Both the position numbers and the translations under genes were made by a program. Shown here piece after piece: positions 1-12,500 of a stretch of DNA of 64,000 nucleotides. The notes below the pieces were generated by a model that was not told the DNA's origin, did no database searches, and saw only the letters and a list, made by a program, of their open reading frames with translations. Origin of the DNA: Circinella umbellata (Eukaryota; Mucoromycota; Mucoromycetes; Mucorales; Lichtheimiaceae). Within the stretch, counting starts at the first letter, position 1. Every line of letters begins with the position of its first letter. The stretch lies in contig JAIWNF010000006.1 of NCBI GenBank assembly GCA_025093555.1, positions 992,001 through 1,056,000 of the forward strand, given 5' to 3'.

Positions 1-3000
1 TTAATACGTCGTGATATATCAGGCTCACTATTATTATTATTAATCCCATTGACGTTTTTATTGTTATAGTTCATGATAGAAGCCGTACTATTGTTTTTGT
101 TCAGAATACTATTTGTGATTGCTGGTGCTATTGTTGTTGGGGAAATAGTTGTGGCAGTAGTAGTGTTAGGAATGATAGAAGTATGCATAGTAGCAGCAGC
201 AGCAGTAGTAGTAATAGTGCTTTTGGCAATAGCAGCATCAACAATAGGTGATGATGTCAATGAAATGGCTCCTGCAGGAGATCCATCTTGTTTATAAGTC
301 ATACTTAATATTTTAAGAATATCTTTTGTGGTTGTGCGAGATTGGCCGTTTCCATTATTATTAGGTGATGATGTGTTTGCTGCTTCTGCTGCTGTTGTAT
401 TGGATGTAGTAAAATTACTAGCAGTTACAGTTGCTTCTGGCATGATAATGATGCTTTGTTTATAGCTGGTATTAATATTATTATTATTATAATTACCATC
501 ATAACTATCGTTATTTTGGTTATTGTTATAGTTAATAATATTACCGTTGATAGGTTGAGATGGTGCTTTTCGATGATCATTAAATAATTGAGATCTAGTA
601 TAAGGTATGGGCTCTAAATGATGATGTTGTACATTCCCTGATGTTGTAGGGAACGATTTTGAATGCTGTTGCTTTTGTTGTTGCTGTTTGGATAATGAAA
701 CTTCAGCTAGTAATTTTCCTTTCACTGGTACATGATCCGGCATGGACGTTTTGTTTGTTCCCGCTGGCATCATCACTGTCGATAAAGAATTTTCTTTTTT
801 ACTGTGTTCTTGTTTTTGTTGCTGGTTTATCACAGTTGCAGTAATAGAATTATCAAGATTACTATTTCTATTATAATCCGTCGTTACAATATTCTGAGTA
901 CTAGTAGTTGTACCAGTGGTAGTACTAGATTTCTTCCCATCATCTGATTTTCCATTTCCTGCTGCCGTTGTACTACTATTACTACCACTGGTATTTTTCT
1001 CTTTTGTTGGAATGTAAGGCCGTGATAATGGTTTTCCTGATATAAATGGATGATCTCGTGCTTGTTTTGGTGTCCACCGATTTTCTGGATCAATTGTTAA
1101 TAGTCCTTTTAAAAAATCAGCGAAACACTGACGTAACTCAATTTCTACAAATTACGTATTTAATTATAGTTTTATTATTATTAGATAAGCAACAAATTTA
1201 TTTTTTTGGGTAGATTACAGTGTAATTAATAGAATTTAAAAATAGAAGATATATAGTGCTCACCTTTTCTTTTATCATCATAACTTTCATGAGGAGGCAA
1301 TAATGGATTGGTATAATTCAATATAAGATCAGTTAACCCCATCTTTGGAAAATTGCTTGGTATAGGTACATCCGGTATATTGTGGTCTTGACTATACTCT
1401 TCTTGACTTTTCATTCGAAAAATAGCTGGTCTAGTATTATCTTTGTTGATGTCAAGCGTTTTACGAAGATAAAATTTCTTTGTGTTAGTTCCTCCCTTGT
1501 TTAACATTTCTGGTGGTATAGATCTATATAAGTATATATATAAAGAAATAGTAAATAATAGAGATAGCATAATTTTATTAATAGTACATAACTTAGATGT
1601 AATAATCTGTAGAAAAGTATTTCTATATACCCTAATATATCAATTATCCGACGTAACTGATTATGTTCAGATATACCATTAAATAAAGGTTTTCCAAGAA
1701 ATACTTCACCAATAACACAACCTGCAGACCACATGTCAATGGGAAAGCTATAAGGCATTCCTAGAATGACTTCAGGTGCTCGATAAAATCTTGTTTGTAT
1801 ATAGGTAAACTCTTTTTTATTTTCATGGCATGCTGCACCATAATCTATAACTTTGATTTCTGGTGAATCTACACTATTATTTTAACATGAGAAAAAAAAA
1901 ACAATATACGTTATACCATCATGAGCAATGCAATAATTTATACAACTTTTACAATCTATTACTTAAACAAATTACATATGCTTTACCTTTTTAATAAAAT
2001 ATTCTCGGGTTTTAGATCACAATGAATAAACTTTGCTTCTTTCAATAACACCAAGGTTTCAATTAATCGTATACTAATAGAACGTACAAAATGAATGGGT
2101 AAACCCTCTTTTCTATTTTGTTGTAAAAGTTCAAATAGACTAAATGATAATAATTCAGATACGATGCAAAGATGATTTTTGTGATCAAATATAGTATGAA
2201 TTTTCAATATATATTCTCGATCTTTAGGTGGAAGTTTTTGATGTAGCTATAGATTGAATAATATGAATTTTTTGTTATCATTTTTTCTTTGACTTTTTTA
2301 ATAATTATCACCATGATACTGTCAAGTGCTAATAATATATTTCTTTCTTTACCCTCTGTAATATTTCAGCTTCCAGCATACTTTGTTGTCGATATCTGCT
2401 TTTATTCTTGATAATTTTTACAGATACTAATTCATGGGTGGATAGATTAACGCATTTAACCACCTGGCCAAATGTGCCACTTCCTAATAGATCGATGATT
2501 TTATATCTATTTTTTATTATTATCAACACAATAAGTATAATAATAAACAGAAAGCTACCTACTGAGAAGACTTATCATTAGAAGAACGTAAAATATCGTG
2601 AACTCGGATAATATAATCATTCTTCTCATTATCGTAGCCATCATTTTTAGCAGGTTTTGACGGACGTGTAAGTACTCGACATGGATTGGATCGATTCGTA
2701 TAACCAAATTCAGGATCAATATGTTTATAGGTACTTTTTAAATGTACAGTTAAGCCATGCAATGGACTTTTCTTTTTCTATAATTCAATAATGATAATAT
2801 AATCATTTCCTTACTAAATTAGATATAACAACTAATTCTTAAAATCTTTAATTCTACTAATAATGAAAATCAAAAAGCAAGTTTTACCATTCGTCGTATT
2901 GTCTTCATAGTCACTGTAGCGATACTTCCACTACTACTACTTATACTGTTTGCACGTACAAAAGGTCTAAATCCCTTTTTTAATATCTGTTGTCTTTCTT

Positions 3001-3823
3001 CTTTTACTTCATGTACTTTTATCTCTTCTGGTTCTTGTCGTAATAGCATTTGATCGCCACTTTCAATATAAGGGAAATCAGTATTTTCAATAAGTTCAAT
3101 AGATGATGAACATGATATATCTGAAGATAAGGTCGATTCTATATTTTCGGTGTGTAATATAGAGAGATGAAATATGTAGAATATATAGAATGAAGTTTAA
3201 GTGACGTGATTAGTCAGATTTATAAGTAATAAAGGATATAGTTTTTTTTTTTTGCGATTCTCAGTACGTAACAAAATAAAATTTTCTTTTAATACCTGGT
3301 GTGACCATGACTGGTGTTCTTTTCTTTGGTTCGTCTTTAAGTACGATCGCTTCCTTTACATTGTCGAGATCTATATGTAAGATCGTACATTAACCAATTG
3401 TTTTCAAGTTACTATTGAATTCGTAATTAATTTAAAAAAGTCATTTTTTTTATTTGTACCTTTCGCTCCTCCATGAGTAGTAGTATTATTCGGACGATGA
3501 GTAACTGCTGTTCTCGCTGCTGTTGGCTTATTTGGTTCATGTCCAGTTCCTGTTGCTATGATTGATGATGCTCTTTTATTGCTACTATTATCTTCCTCTG
3601 AAGAAGAAGAAGAAGAAGAAGAAGGGATTTGACGTTTTTGTTTTTCATTGGAAACTGTTAAAGCTGCACTATAATAATACATCATAGATCGATCTGTTAT
3701 TGGTACTCCTCCAGAAGACGAAGAAGACGAAGAAGACGTTGAATGATGATAACCAGCTGCTGGTGCAGCAGATTGATCCTTTGCTGTTGAGGAATAACAT
3801 TGCTGTTGTTGTGTATGATTCAT
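1..3823 (-). CDS. YAK1: YAK1/DYRK-family protein kinase (3' end off the left edge)
   Basis: Exons on the minus strand: 3823-3460, 3370-3296, 3138-2888, 2777-2563, 2506-2353, 2246-1987, 1873-1631, 1523-1264 and 1144-1 (continuing off the window). All joins keep frame and give 988 visible codons. The N-terminus is Ser/Gln-rich. The kinase domain starts near residue 302 with a Gly loop (LGSGTFGQV), a VSVK lysine, HCDLKPEN at 428-435 (the Cys form typical of DYRK/YAK), DYG at 450-452 where DFG is usual, an FTY activation-loop motif at 462-464, and APE at 472-474. Exon 9 encodes the end of the C-lobe and then a long Asn/Gln/Ser/Thr-rich tail. YAK1 kinases are Ser/Thr kinases acting below PKA/TOR in growth arrest and stress; that role is family knowledge. 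The ATG at 3823 is the first in-frame one. The family call is firm; orthology to YAK1 rather than another DYRK is likely. Confidence 0.9.
3595..3624. repeat. GAA trinucleotide run inside YAK1 exon 1
   Basis: A run of GAA units on the + strand is read on the minus strand as a poly-serine stretch in the low-complexity N-terminus of the kinase. A similar GAC/GAA mixed run lies at about 3715-3740. Confidence 0.7.
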
Positions 3824-5935
3824 TATTTTTTGTAGAATATCATTATTATCCTTTCCTTTTACAAAAAGGAAAAAAAAAAGAAAGAAAAGAGAGTTTCGAA
3901 GATTAATAAAGAAAATTCGGGTACCTCACATGACTGATCATCCGTGCGGTTTTCTTGTTTAAGAAACTGTTTGGTATATGATGGGTTAATTTTCAAAATC
4001 TTATCTTTTTTTATTGTCACCCGTCGTTGATATCTTTATGGATTGTGAGTTAATTCGATATTATACTTTTTCCAATGATGGGATCCATCTACTTTTTCTT
4101 TTATTTAGAGTACGTAGAGGTAACAACTTAATATATAATGATGAATGGTATCGACAACCTTAATTACATTGAATTAAATAGTATAATACTATATAGAAGA
4201 TGTAATCATTTACTGTGATAATAAATCAAGCTAATTATGAAAAAGATTGTCTTTAGATGAATTTTCTCCTTTTCTGTTTCGTCAATAATAAGAATAATTA
4301 CACAAAATATTCAAAAGAAGCTTAAATCGGATATATTATTTGATGATTTTTATAGAAATGAGTTACTACTTTGCGTGTACGTAACCCTTTCATTATCTGA
4401 AAAATCCCATCAACATGAAACATTCAAGTAATTCCTCATTTTCTCTATATAATCCATATGTTTACGTAACTGATTATTATAATAAGCAGTAACAACAACT
4501 TAGATCCGTAAATAGTAATGATATTCACTATTATTTATCACTTTATAATATTAAAACAAAAATGTACGTAATAAGTTATAATATAGCATAATCCCTCATT
4601 TCAAATTCCCTTTGATAACGTATTTTCCGATAAGTTAAAAATATGTACTTTGTAGATCAGTTTCCATGCTATATATTTTAATATGCGTATGCCGCTTATT
4701 TCTTTTTCATTACAATTGAAACACCAATTTTTATTGTACTATGAACTTAATACGAGTCTATTATAAAAAAAATAACTTTTTTTTTGGCGTAATTGTTTTT
4801 CAAGTATCATTTTTATTACTCATAATTATGCAAAATGATGGTGCATGCATAATAGTCGTATACTTCAGGGTAAAAATATATTGTAAACTATCTTTTTTTA
4901 TACAGACATGTGTATAGTAGTTTTTACGTATTAAGTTTGATCGATTGGTTGAAACGAAAACTATATATATAAAACAAATAATATATCTGCTGATGAAACG
5001 TATGAGAGATATAACGTAGAAAGTATTATAGATGATCAGTAAAAAAAAGTTTAATTGTTTATTATTCTTTATGTAGATAAATCTATTTATTATTTGGAAT
5101 TAGTATTTCAAGTATATTATATATAGTTATAGTATTACTTTTCTTTACGTGGGATAGTACACAAAAATATACTCAATAAAGAGAGAACATGGTGGTAATT
5201 GGTGTATATAGAAGCAGGTTTTCTTTTGCAGGATAGTACAATCTACGTAGTCGATCTGATTTTTTCCTAGTTATTCTTCTTACATTTTTTTTCTGTATAG
5301 TCTGTGCAGTTGCATTTGGAGTTATTATAATTATCACTGTTTGAGAGAGAGGATGGAAGTAAAATGTAGGAGGGATTCGTGGTAGAACGATCAAAAACAA
5401 CAAAAGCACTTCTTGTTGTTTATGACGGTGCCTTGGAAAATTAATAATTCAGTACGTACCTTAATATGCTAATGTCTTATACGCTTTTTTTTTGGCATGG
5501 TGTAGAGTATATTTATGTCAGACTCCCTTAGTCTACATCTTATAACAATTATATCCAAATCTGCTATCCGAATCTGTTATTTAAACTTTTAAATTACAAA
5601 CTATATATTTAAATCGAAAAACTGTCCTGCCTCTCTCTCCCTTTGGCGGTTTTTTTTCAAATTGTCACGATGTATTATGATATGCATGCTCCTGTAAGGA
5701 AAGAAATAAGGTGCATTCTGTAATTTTTATACGACCTGCGTTTATTATTATTAATAACTTTCAATAGATAAATAAAAATATTTTAAATAAATATTTGGAA
5801 TTGAGATAATGAAGAGAAGGGTATTATAATATCATTATCAATCAACATATCAATCAAAAAGAAAGAAGGAAAGAAAGTGGAGATGGTCATATTTGTTCGT
5901 GTCTTTTTTCCTTTCTATATATATATTATTCCTTT
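3824..5935. other. Intergenic, no gene supported
   Basis: This 2.1-kb AT-rich stretch lies upstream of the YAK1 start and downstream of the SDR stop. It has homopolymer A/T runs and no open frame with recognisable content. The 78-codon minus frame at 5173-5409 has no family signature. It presumably holds the YAK1 promoter at its left end and the SDR 3' UTR at its right end. Confidence 0.6.
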
Positions 5936-7967
5936 CTAAGGCCAAAAATTTTGAGCCTTGAAACCATCAATGATTTCAATCAATTTTTCTTTTGTTAAAT
6001 TAGGTACAGTATATTTAAAACCTGTTACTTCTTCAATCTTGGATCCATTAACAGATAATGCATTGTTATACAACAATTCTTCATCCAAATAAGGTGACAA
6101 TGGTGAAACTCGAATATCTGATTGGCTCAACAACTTAGCCCAAGGTGCTAAATGTTTTTCATTGATATCTTCAGTAACTGAATCTAAATTTAACTGGGTA
6201 ATAACAATAATAATATGAGTTATTATCAAATAGATAATTGATGCTAAATATATGATATTTAAAAAAAATATGTCCTCACCTTTGCAAAACTTGAAACAAC
6301 ACTACCATGATAACCCGTTTCAATACCAAAAATATCTCTCAAATGTTTATTGATTGTTTCTTGATCTAATTATAATAATATATGTTATTAATAACACGCA
6401 TATATGTATTCTTTATTTATAAAGATGAAATTTAAATAGTCTTTTTACCTGTATCTTCTTTATCTGACAAATTGAAAATAGGTGTTTCATTTTCAGGTTT
6501 TTTACCGGATTCTTCATACCATTTAGCAACGTGCCAACTTGCACGTACTACATCATCCACATGAACCGTATTTAATTTAAGATCCTTTGACCACAGTAAT
6601 TTCATTTCTTCATCAAGATGTTGATATACTCGACCAATGATAAGACGAGGAGCTATATAAAAGCCATTTAGTCTTTCTCTCTCTGCTATGAATTTTTTTG
6701 CATGTAGTATATATGTATAGATACGTACTCAAACCTAACAGTGCACCGGGACCATATACAACTGCAGGTCGTAAAATTATAAGGTTTAGTCTGTAATTAT
6801 AATAAAAAATAAGAGATAAACATAAGATAAAAAGAGCCAGTAGCTTTTTTCGTGTTGTATATAATCTGAATAATGCCATTTACCCTTCAATCTTTTGAAG
6901 TTCTTGTTCAGCTTGATATTTATGTTGAGCAATCACTGTCCATGGTTTGATTTTAGAACTTTCTGTTGATGCACCCTAATATGAGAGTATATTTTTATCC
7001 CATGTCACCAATATGCATATTTAGAATAACAAGAATACTTAAAAAGATTAACATGTATATAATATTATTATTACCTGACCATGATCATGATCATAAATTT
7101 CAGCAGTTGAAATTGTGATAAATGCTTTTACTTTACGTTTTGCAGCTTCTTTGGCACAATTGACAGATAACTGGAAGATCCGTTCTTGATAAACCTGTTA
7201 AGTTCGGACATGTGAGTTTTTGCATAAAGTGAAACACAATCCATTCGCCTTTATTACACTATGTTCTTAAAAATAATAAATTTTACCTCTTGAACTTGAG
7301 AATATTTAGTTTCTGCAGCAAAGTTAAAGACATAATCATATTCTGTCCCATCAGGTTTATTAAAGCAACTTTCAACGGAAGCTAATTTACAATAATATAC
7401 AAAATGAGTTATTAACTTTTACCCTTGACGCGTTGAAAAGTGGCGTCAGATTTATAATTATGATCTTATCTTCTTTCGATTTATTTTCCCTCCTCCCCCT
7501 TAAAACTTCCCCCCACAACATTAAGGTATGACATTATTTAGACCTCCTTGACCCCTCTTGTCCTCTTTTCAATCGTAACCCCTTGAAAAAGAAAAAAGGT
7601 TTTATTCTCTTATGCTTTCTAACTAAATATTTTTTTTTCTTTTACAATATACAGCACTAGCCCTCCTCCCCCTCCTTTTCTATTTTTTTTTTGCTTATTT
7701 TCTATCTCCCCCAAATTGATGAGGTCAAAAGATAGAGAGAAAGAGAATATGTACAAATGTATATTTACCTGGGTTAATGAGATTACCCTGTCGAAATTCT
7801 ACTTTCTTAAATGACGCTTTATGAGCTTCAGACAAATAAGCTGTTTGAGGTAAAACTTTGTCAACAACACAAATGTATTGTGCAAGATTATTTTGGACAA
7901 CATAATGAACAAAATGACGTCCAATAAATCCAACACCACCAAGAATTAAAATAGAGCTAGATGTCAT
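5936..7967 (-). CDS. Extended SDR, NAD-dependent epimerase/dehydratase family, atypical active site
   Basis: Eight exons: 7967-7769, 7381-7287, 7194-7075, 6975-6884, 6790-6729, 6652-6449, 6365-6280 and 6193-5936. They join to 1116 nt, a 371-residue protein, normal for the family. The N-terminus has the Rossmann NAD(P)-binding motif GGVGFIG (residues 10-16) and there is an LRPAVVYGPGA segment typical of extended SDRs. At the position of the YxxxK catalytic pair the sequence reads IAQHK (153-157), so the lysine is kept but the tyrosine is isoleucine. This suggests a non-classical enzyme or a binding role; substrate unknown. The start is an ATG shortly before the nucleotide-binding motif. Intron 1 (7382-7768, 387 nt) is longer than its neighbours and C/T-rich. 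The gene is divergent from the chitin synthase. Confidence 0.85.
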
Positions 7968-9566
7968 TATTCTTTATAATTTTTTTTTATCAATTCAGAA
8001 AAAAAAAGGAAGCCGTGTGTGTGAAAAAAAAAAAGTGAACAAAAAGAGAAAGTCAAAAGGAAAATAAAATGAAGGCGTGTTAAAGTGTATGTATGTGCAA
8101 CACAAAAAAAAACCACATGTTACACATAGCTATTGAAAAAAGTCTATTAATTACTATAGTGATTAAAAATATATGAAGCTTTTCCATGGTAACAACATAA
8201 TATTTTGTTAATAGCGCCCGCAGCACCCAAAATAGAACAAAAATCATTTAGCTCGTGTCGGATTATGGTCCGTACTTTTTTTCTTCTTTTTATCATTTAG
8301 AGCATGAAATTGGTCAATTACAAAAGAGGTAAAGTGTATTATTTTATACATTTAGAAGTGACGATGAAAGAAAAAAAAGTTAAGGTAACGAAAAAGAGAG
8401 GGGGATGATAGGGGAAGAGAAAGTAGGGATACATATAGAATTTTATCAGTGAAACGGGGGAATGAGGGGTGAAGAAATAAATAGAATTGTTTATACTATT
8501 ATATCTACTTTCAAATTCACGTCGTTTTCTCCATTAGTTGTCGCTAACTAAATATTTACGTATACTTATCTTATATATAATACATAATATTTACATAACA
8601 ACAACACAAAGACATACATACATGTATATATATATACATATATACAAGTAAATGGATGATCGTCATAATAATAACAGATCACTTTTTATGTACATGTGTG
8701 GTTAAATCTAATACTATTATCTTGTAAAGAAAGTGAAACTGATCAGCTGCATTTATATTTTTATAGTTATTATTTTCAATGAGGCCCGCGTGTATCATAA
8801 GATTCAAATATCAAAAACTAACGAAAGGATTTTGGTTTTTGATGGGCGTATTACGAATATTGTAATCAAAAGTTGGTTATATAAAATAAATTTGTAATGT
8901 TTTTTTTTTGCTGTTGTGATTTATTTATATACATATTATTTATACATGTATAAATAATATACCTTGATTTGCATAGATACATATAAGCTGCATTCATTTT
9001 CAGCCACTCAAGTTTCTTCTATAGACTCGCGTGGTTTCCCTTTTTCTTCAGTTTTTATCTTTCGTTTCGCCATTTGGGTATCTAGTAATAGTTTTATATA
9101 GTTTCTTTATTTCATTATAGAAAAGAAAAAAATATTAGCATTTTTTTACATCCGCCAACCATCTGTCATTTACAATAATCGCAGCTGTCTTTACACTTGT
9201 GATTATTTTTTATTTTTATTTTTTTTGGGTTTACACCTAAAACGCCCACTACATCCGATCCTTCTCCTTAAATCTGTAATCCTTTTTTTCTTATTCTGTC
9301 CCTCTCTCTTCCTCTCTATCTCGCTCTGTATATATATACATATACACATACACATACACATACATACACACATATATACATATATATATATATAATTTTT
9401 CTTACATCTTTTTCTTCTTTCTTTACACTTTTTTTTTTCTTCTCTCTTTCCACTTTTTTTTCTTTTCTCTTTCTTTATATATTATTTTTATACCTATTTA
9501 TATTATTTTTACTTATTTTATAATTCTTAACTATCATTCTTATATAAAAAAAAAAGACATAAAAAA
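7968..9566. other. Intergenic between divergent SDR and chitin synthase genes
   Basis: This 1.6-kb region should contain both promoters. It has A-rich runs near the SDR start, a CA/TA microsatellite at 9331-9394, and pyrimidine tracts just before the chitin synthase start. No open frame of interest was seen. Confidence 0.6.
9290..9550 (+). promoter_or_regulatory. Pyrimidine-rich leader/promoter tract of the chitin synthase gene
   Basis: Repeated CT-rich blocks (TTCTTTCTTT, CTCTCTTTCC and similar) plus an alternating CA/TA stretch lie directly before the ATG at 9567. CT-rich tracts before the start are common in fungal promoters and 5' UTRs. No transcription start can be fixed from sequence alone. 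Confidence 0.35.
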
Positions 9567-12500
9567 ATGGATTCATCTAGAATTCAATCGTATTCACCAA
9601 GCCTAAATCATGAAAATCTATCCTTTCATTCAGAAACCGGTGATCGACCATTACCTTTGTCGGATACTACACTCAATAATCATAATATTACAACTACAAC
9701 TGCAATTAATACTTATAATAATAATGTTAATAATAATGATCGACCTAGACGCCAGAAATCTTTGGTAAGACCAGAACGGGAACGAATTGATGAAAACCAT
9801 CGACAATACCATTATCGACAAAGAGCAACCCATCGTGAACGAATTGAACCAAGTACAACAGGAAGTCGACCTTTAACGACAACGGCAACAACAGTAGAAG
9901 ATAATTATCATAATAATAATGTTACTTTTATCGATACTAGCAATTCAAAAAATCAAAATGGATTAAAAACTAGTGAAGAAAGACGCCCTGCCATGCTAGC
10001 CCCTACTGGCACATCGGAAGCTAAAAAACGTTCCTATTCATCAGGTCGTCGTGGTGGTGGACATCATCATGCACCTGTACGCCGTGGACAAAGTATTTTG
10101 GGTCGTAGTCAAAAATATTTAGGACGTGGCGCACCTGATGAAGACGAAGATGAAGGTGTTGTGGGTGCTGTTGATTTCAATGAAAAAACTCCTCGTAGTT
10201 GTTCTTCCCGTTTGTGGTTGACTTATTGCCGCCTCCTTACATGTTGTATTCCCAGTCCTTTGTTACGCTGCATGGGTAACACAGAGTTTCTCTTGCTTTT
10301 AATATTATTGTTATTTCACTTTCAAATATTATTATTATTATTATTTATTACCATATATATTATATGCGTATATCAAAAAAAAATTATATTGACTTTTATC
10401 ACTCTTTCTATTACTAACCAATTGATAATAATTTTTTATAAAAACAAAAAAAAACCATGACATAGGTATACCCAATGGACCTGCCCAATTAGCATGGCGT
10501 GAAAAAATTGGTTTGGTATCATTTATCTTAGTAGTAATGGGCTTTGTTGGTTTTTTAACATTTGGTTTCACACAAACTGTATGTCCTCAAGCACCCATGT
10601 CAGTTCATGGCGGATCTGTCGGCAATGGTTATTTACTTATCAGAGGGTGGGCTTATATGTTGGCCGATTGGAATGGTCATCCACCAGTGCAAGATCAAAC
10701 GAGTGATGCTACCAATGTACTTTATGCTCCTATTGATGGAGGTGGTATGGATGCTTCTTTCTTATTTCAAGAAATTGATCCGCCTATCTGTTCCAATGTT
10801 TTCCCCAGGAACCAATTATTATCAGCTTCACAAGCACCTCCACAAGTTTATTTTCCGTGTCAAATGTTTAATCCAAATGATACCACAATCAAACAATTGT
10901 CTCATAATTTAACTTCTGGTTGTCATTTATCGAATACGGCGCGTTCTATGTATCGAGATTTTCAGAATAATGGCATTCCTCGATCAGACGGTTCTGGTTT
11001 TGATAAAATTGGTCGTGTTTATTATGATTGGAATAATGTTAATAGCACAGATTATTTAATGGTCTATAACGGGTACGTAAAGCTTTTATATAAAAAAAAT
11101 AACAATAGTGAATGCATTGTTTATCCTAGTACAACAGCAAAAACAACAACAAATAAACAAAAACATTACACAAAAACAAAACAATAAGCATATGCATACA
11201 TGATGTATAAACTAAATTATTATAGTGATGTTCTCGATCTACGCCTTCTCAAGATGTTACCCGTTTCTAGTTACGATATCAAACCAACAAGTCTCATCAG
11301 CAACATTCTTGCTGATAGCTCTAATTTTGGTGGTCGAGATATGACGCGTGCTATCGCTGCCACACGTGTCCAAGAAAATACCAACAATACTAGCAAAGCA
11401 AATAGTATTATTTTTGGTAGTAACTCTTTGGGTTCAGAGAATGAATATAAAGTAACATGGGAAGAGGAAGCCAAATGTTTATCTATGCTGATTAAAGTCG
11501 GTTCCGTTGACACTTTAAGTATCGGTTGCATGACTTCGGAAATTGTTTTATATTTATCTCTGGTTGTCATTCTCGGTGTCATATTGACCCGCTTTTCTTT
11601 GGCCGTCATCTTTGGCTGGTTCCTTAGCTGGCGCCTGGGTAACTTTAAAGAAGGCTCTTCCTATGCTGCAAGGATGCAGCGTGAGGCTGAATTGGAACGT
11701 TGGACTCGCGATATCAATGCAGCCGCCCCTCTTTCCGATCGTCCTAGAATTCCGCCACCGCCAGCACCGATTAAGAAACGTAGTTTGTTGCCACAAACTT
11801 CAAGATTTACTCAGCCTTTGCCTAACTCTACTCGGTTTGATGCCGAACGGACACCCACGCCCATTTGGAAGACTCCATCAAGGTTTGATTTTTGTATTTC
11901 TTTTGTTTATATATATATATTTTCATTGTCAAAAAAAAGTTAGATACTTTTTACACAACTGTATATATGTATGTATTAAAAAAAAAGTAAGAAATATTTA
12001 GTACACTTGAAGATTATACAAGTCGTCGATTTTCTTATTTCCAAACGCCAACACCTTCTCCATCTCCTTCATCTCGTCATTTACCTGTAACAGATCCTGC
12101 TAGTTTACGTCGATCTTCTGTTTCTTCATCCGAACTACATAGTCATAGTGGTGGCGCAACAACATTGACACCTTCACCCATATGTCCACATCCAGTTTCT
12201 CCTCATGCTATTCCACAACCACCTGCAGACTATATGCCATTTAACTATCCCTTAGCGCATACTATTTGTCTCGTGACATGTTATTCTGAAGGTCTTGATG
12301 GTGTTCGTACCACATTAGATTCTATTGCAACTAGCGATTATCCAAATTCACACAAACTTATTTTGGTTGTCTGTGATGGTATTATTACAGGTCATGGTGA
12401 AACCATGTCTACACCGGAAGTCTGTATTTCCATGATGCGTGATTTCATAGTCCCACCTGATCAAGTCGAACCTACAAGTTATGTTGCCATTGCCGATGGA

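Noticed and set aside
73..297. + strand frame of 74 codons rich in Val/Ile/Ala
   Set aside because: It is the antisense shadow of the Asn/Ser/Thr/Ala-rich C-terminal exon of the YAK1-like kinase.
5173..5409. 78-codon minus frame with a hydrophobic start
   Set aside because: No ATG context, neighbour or conserved motif supports it; likely chance.
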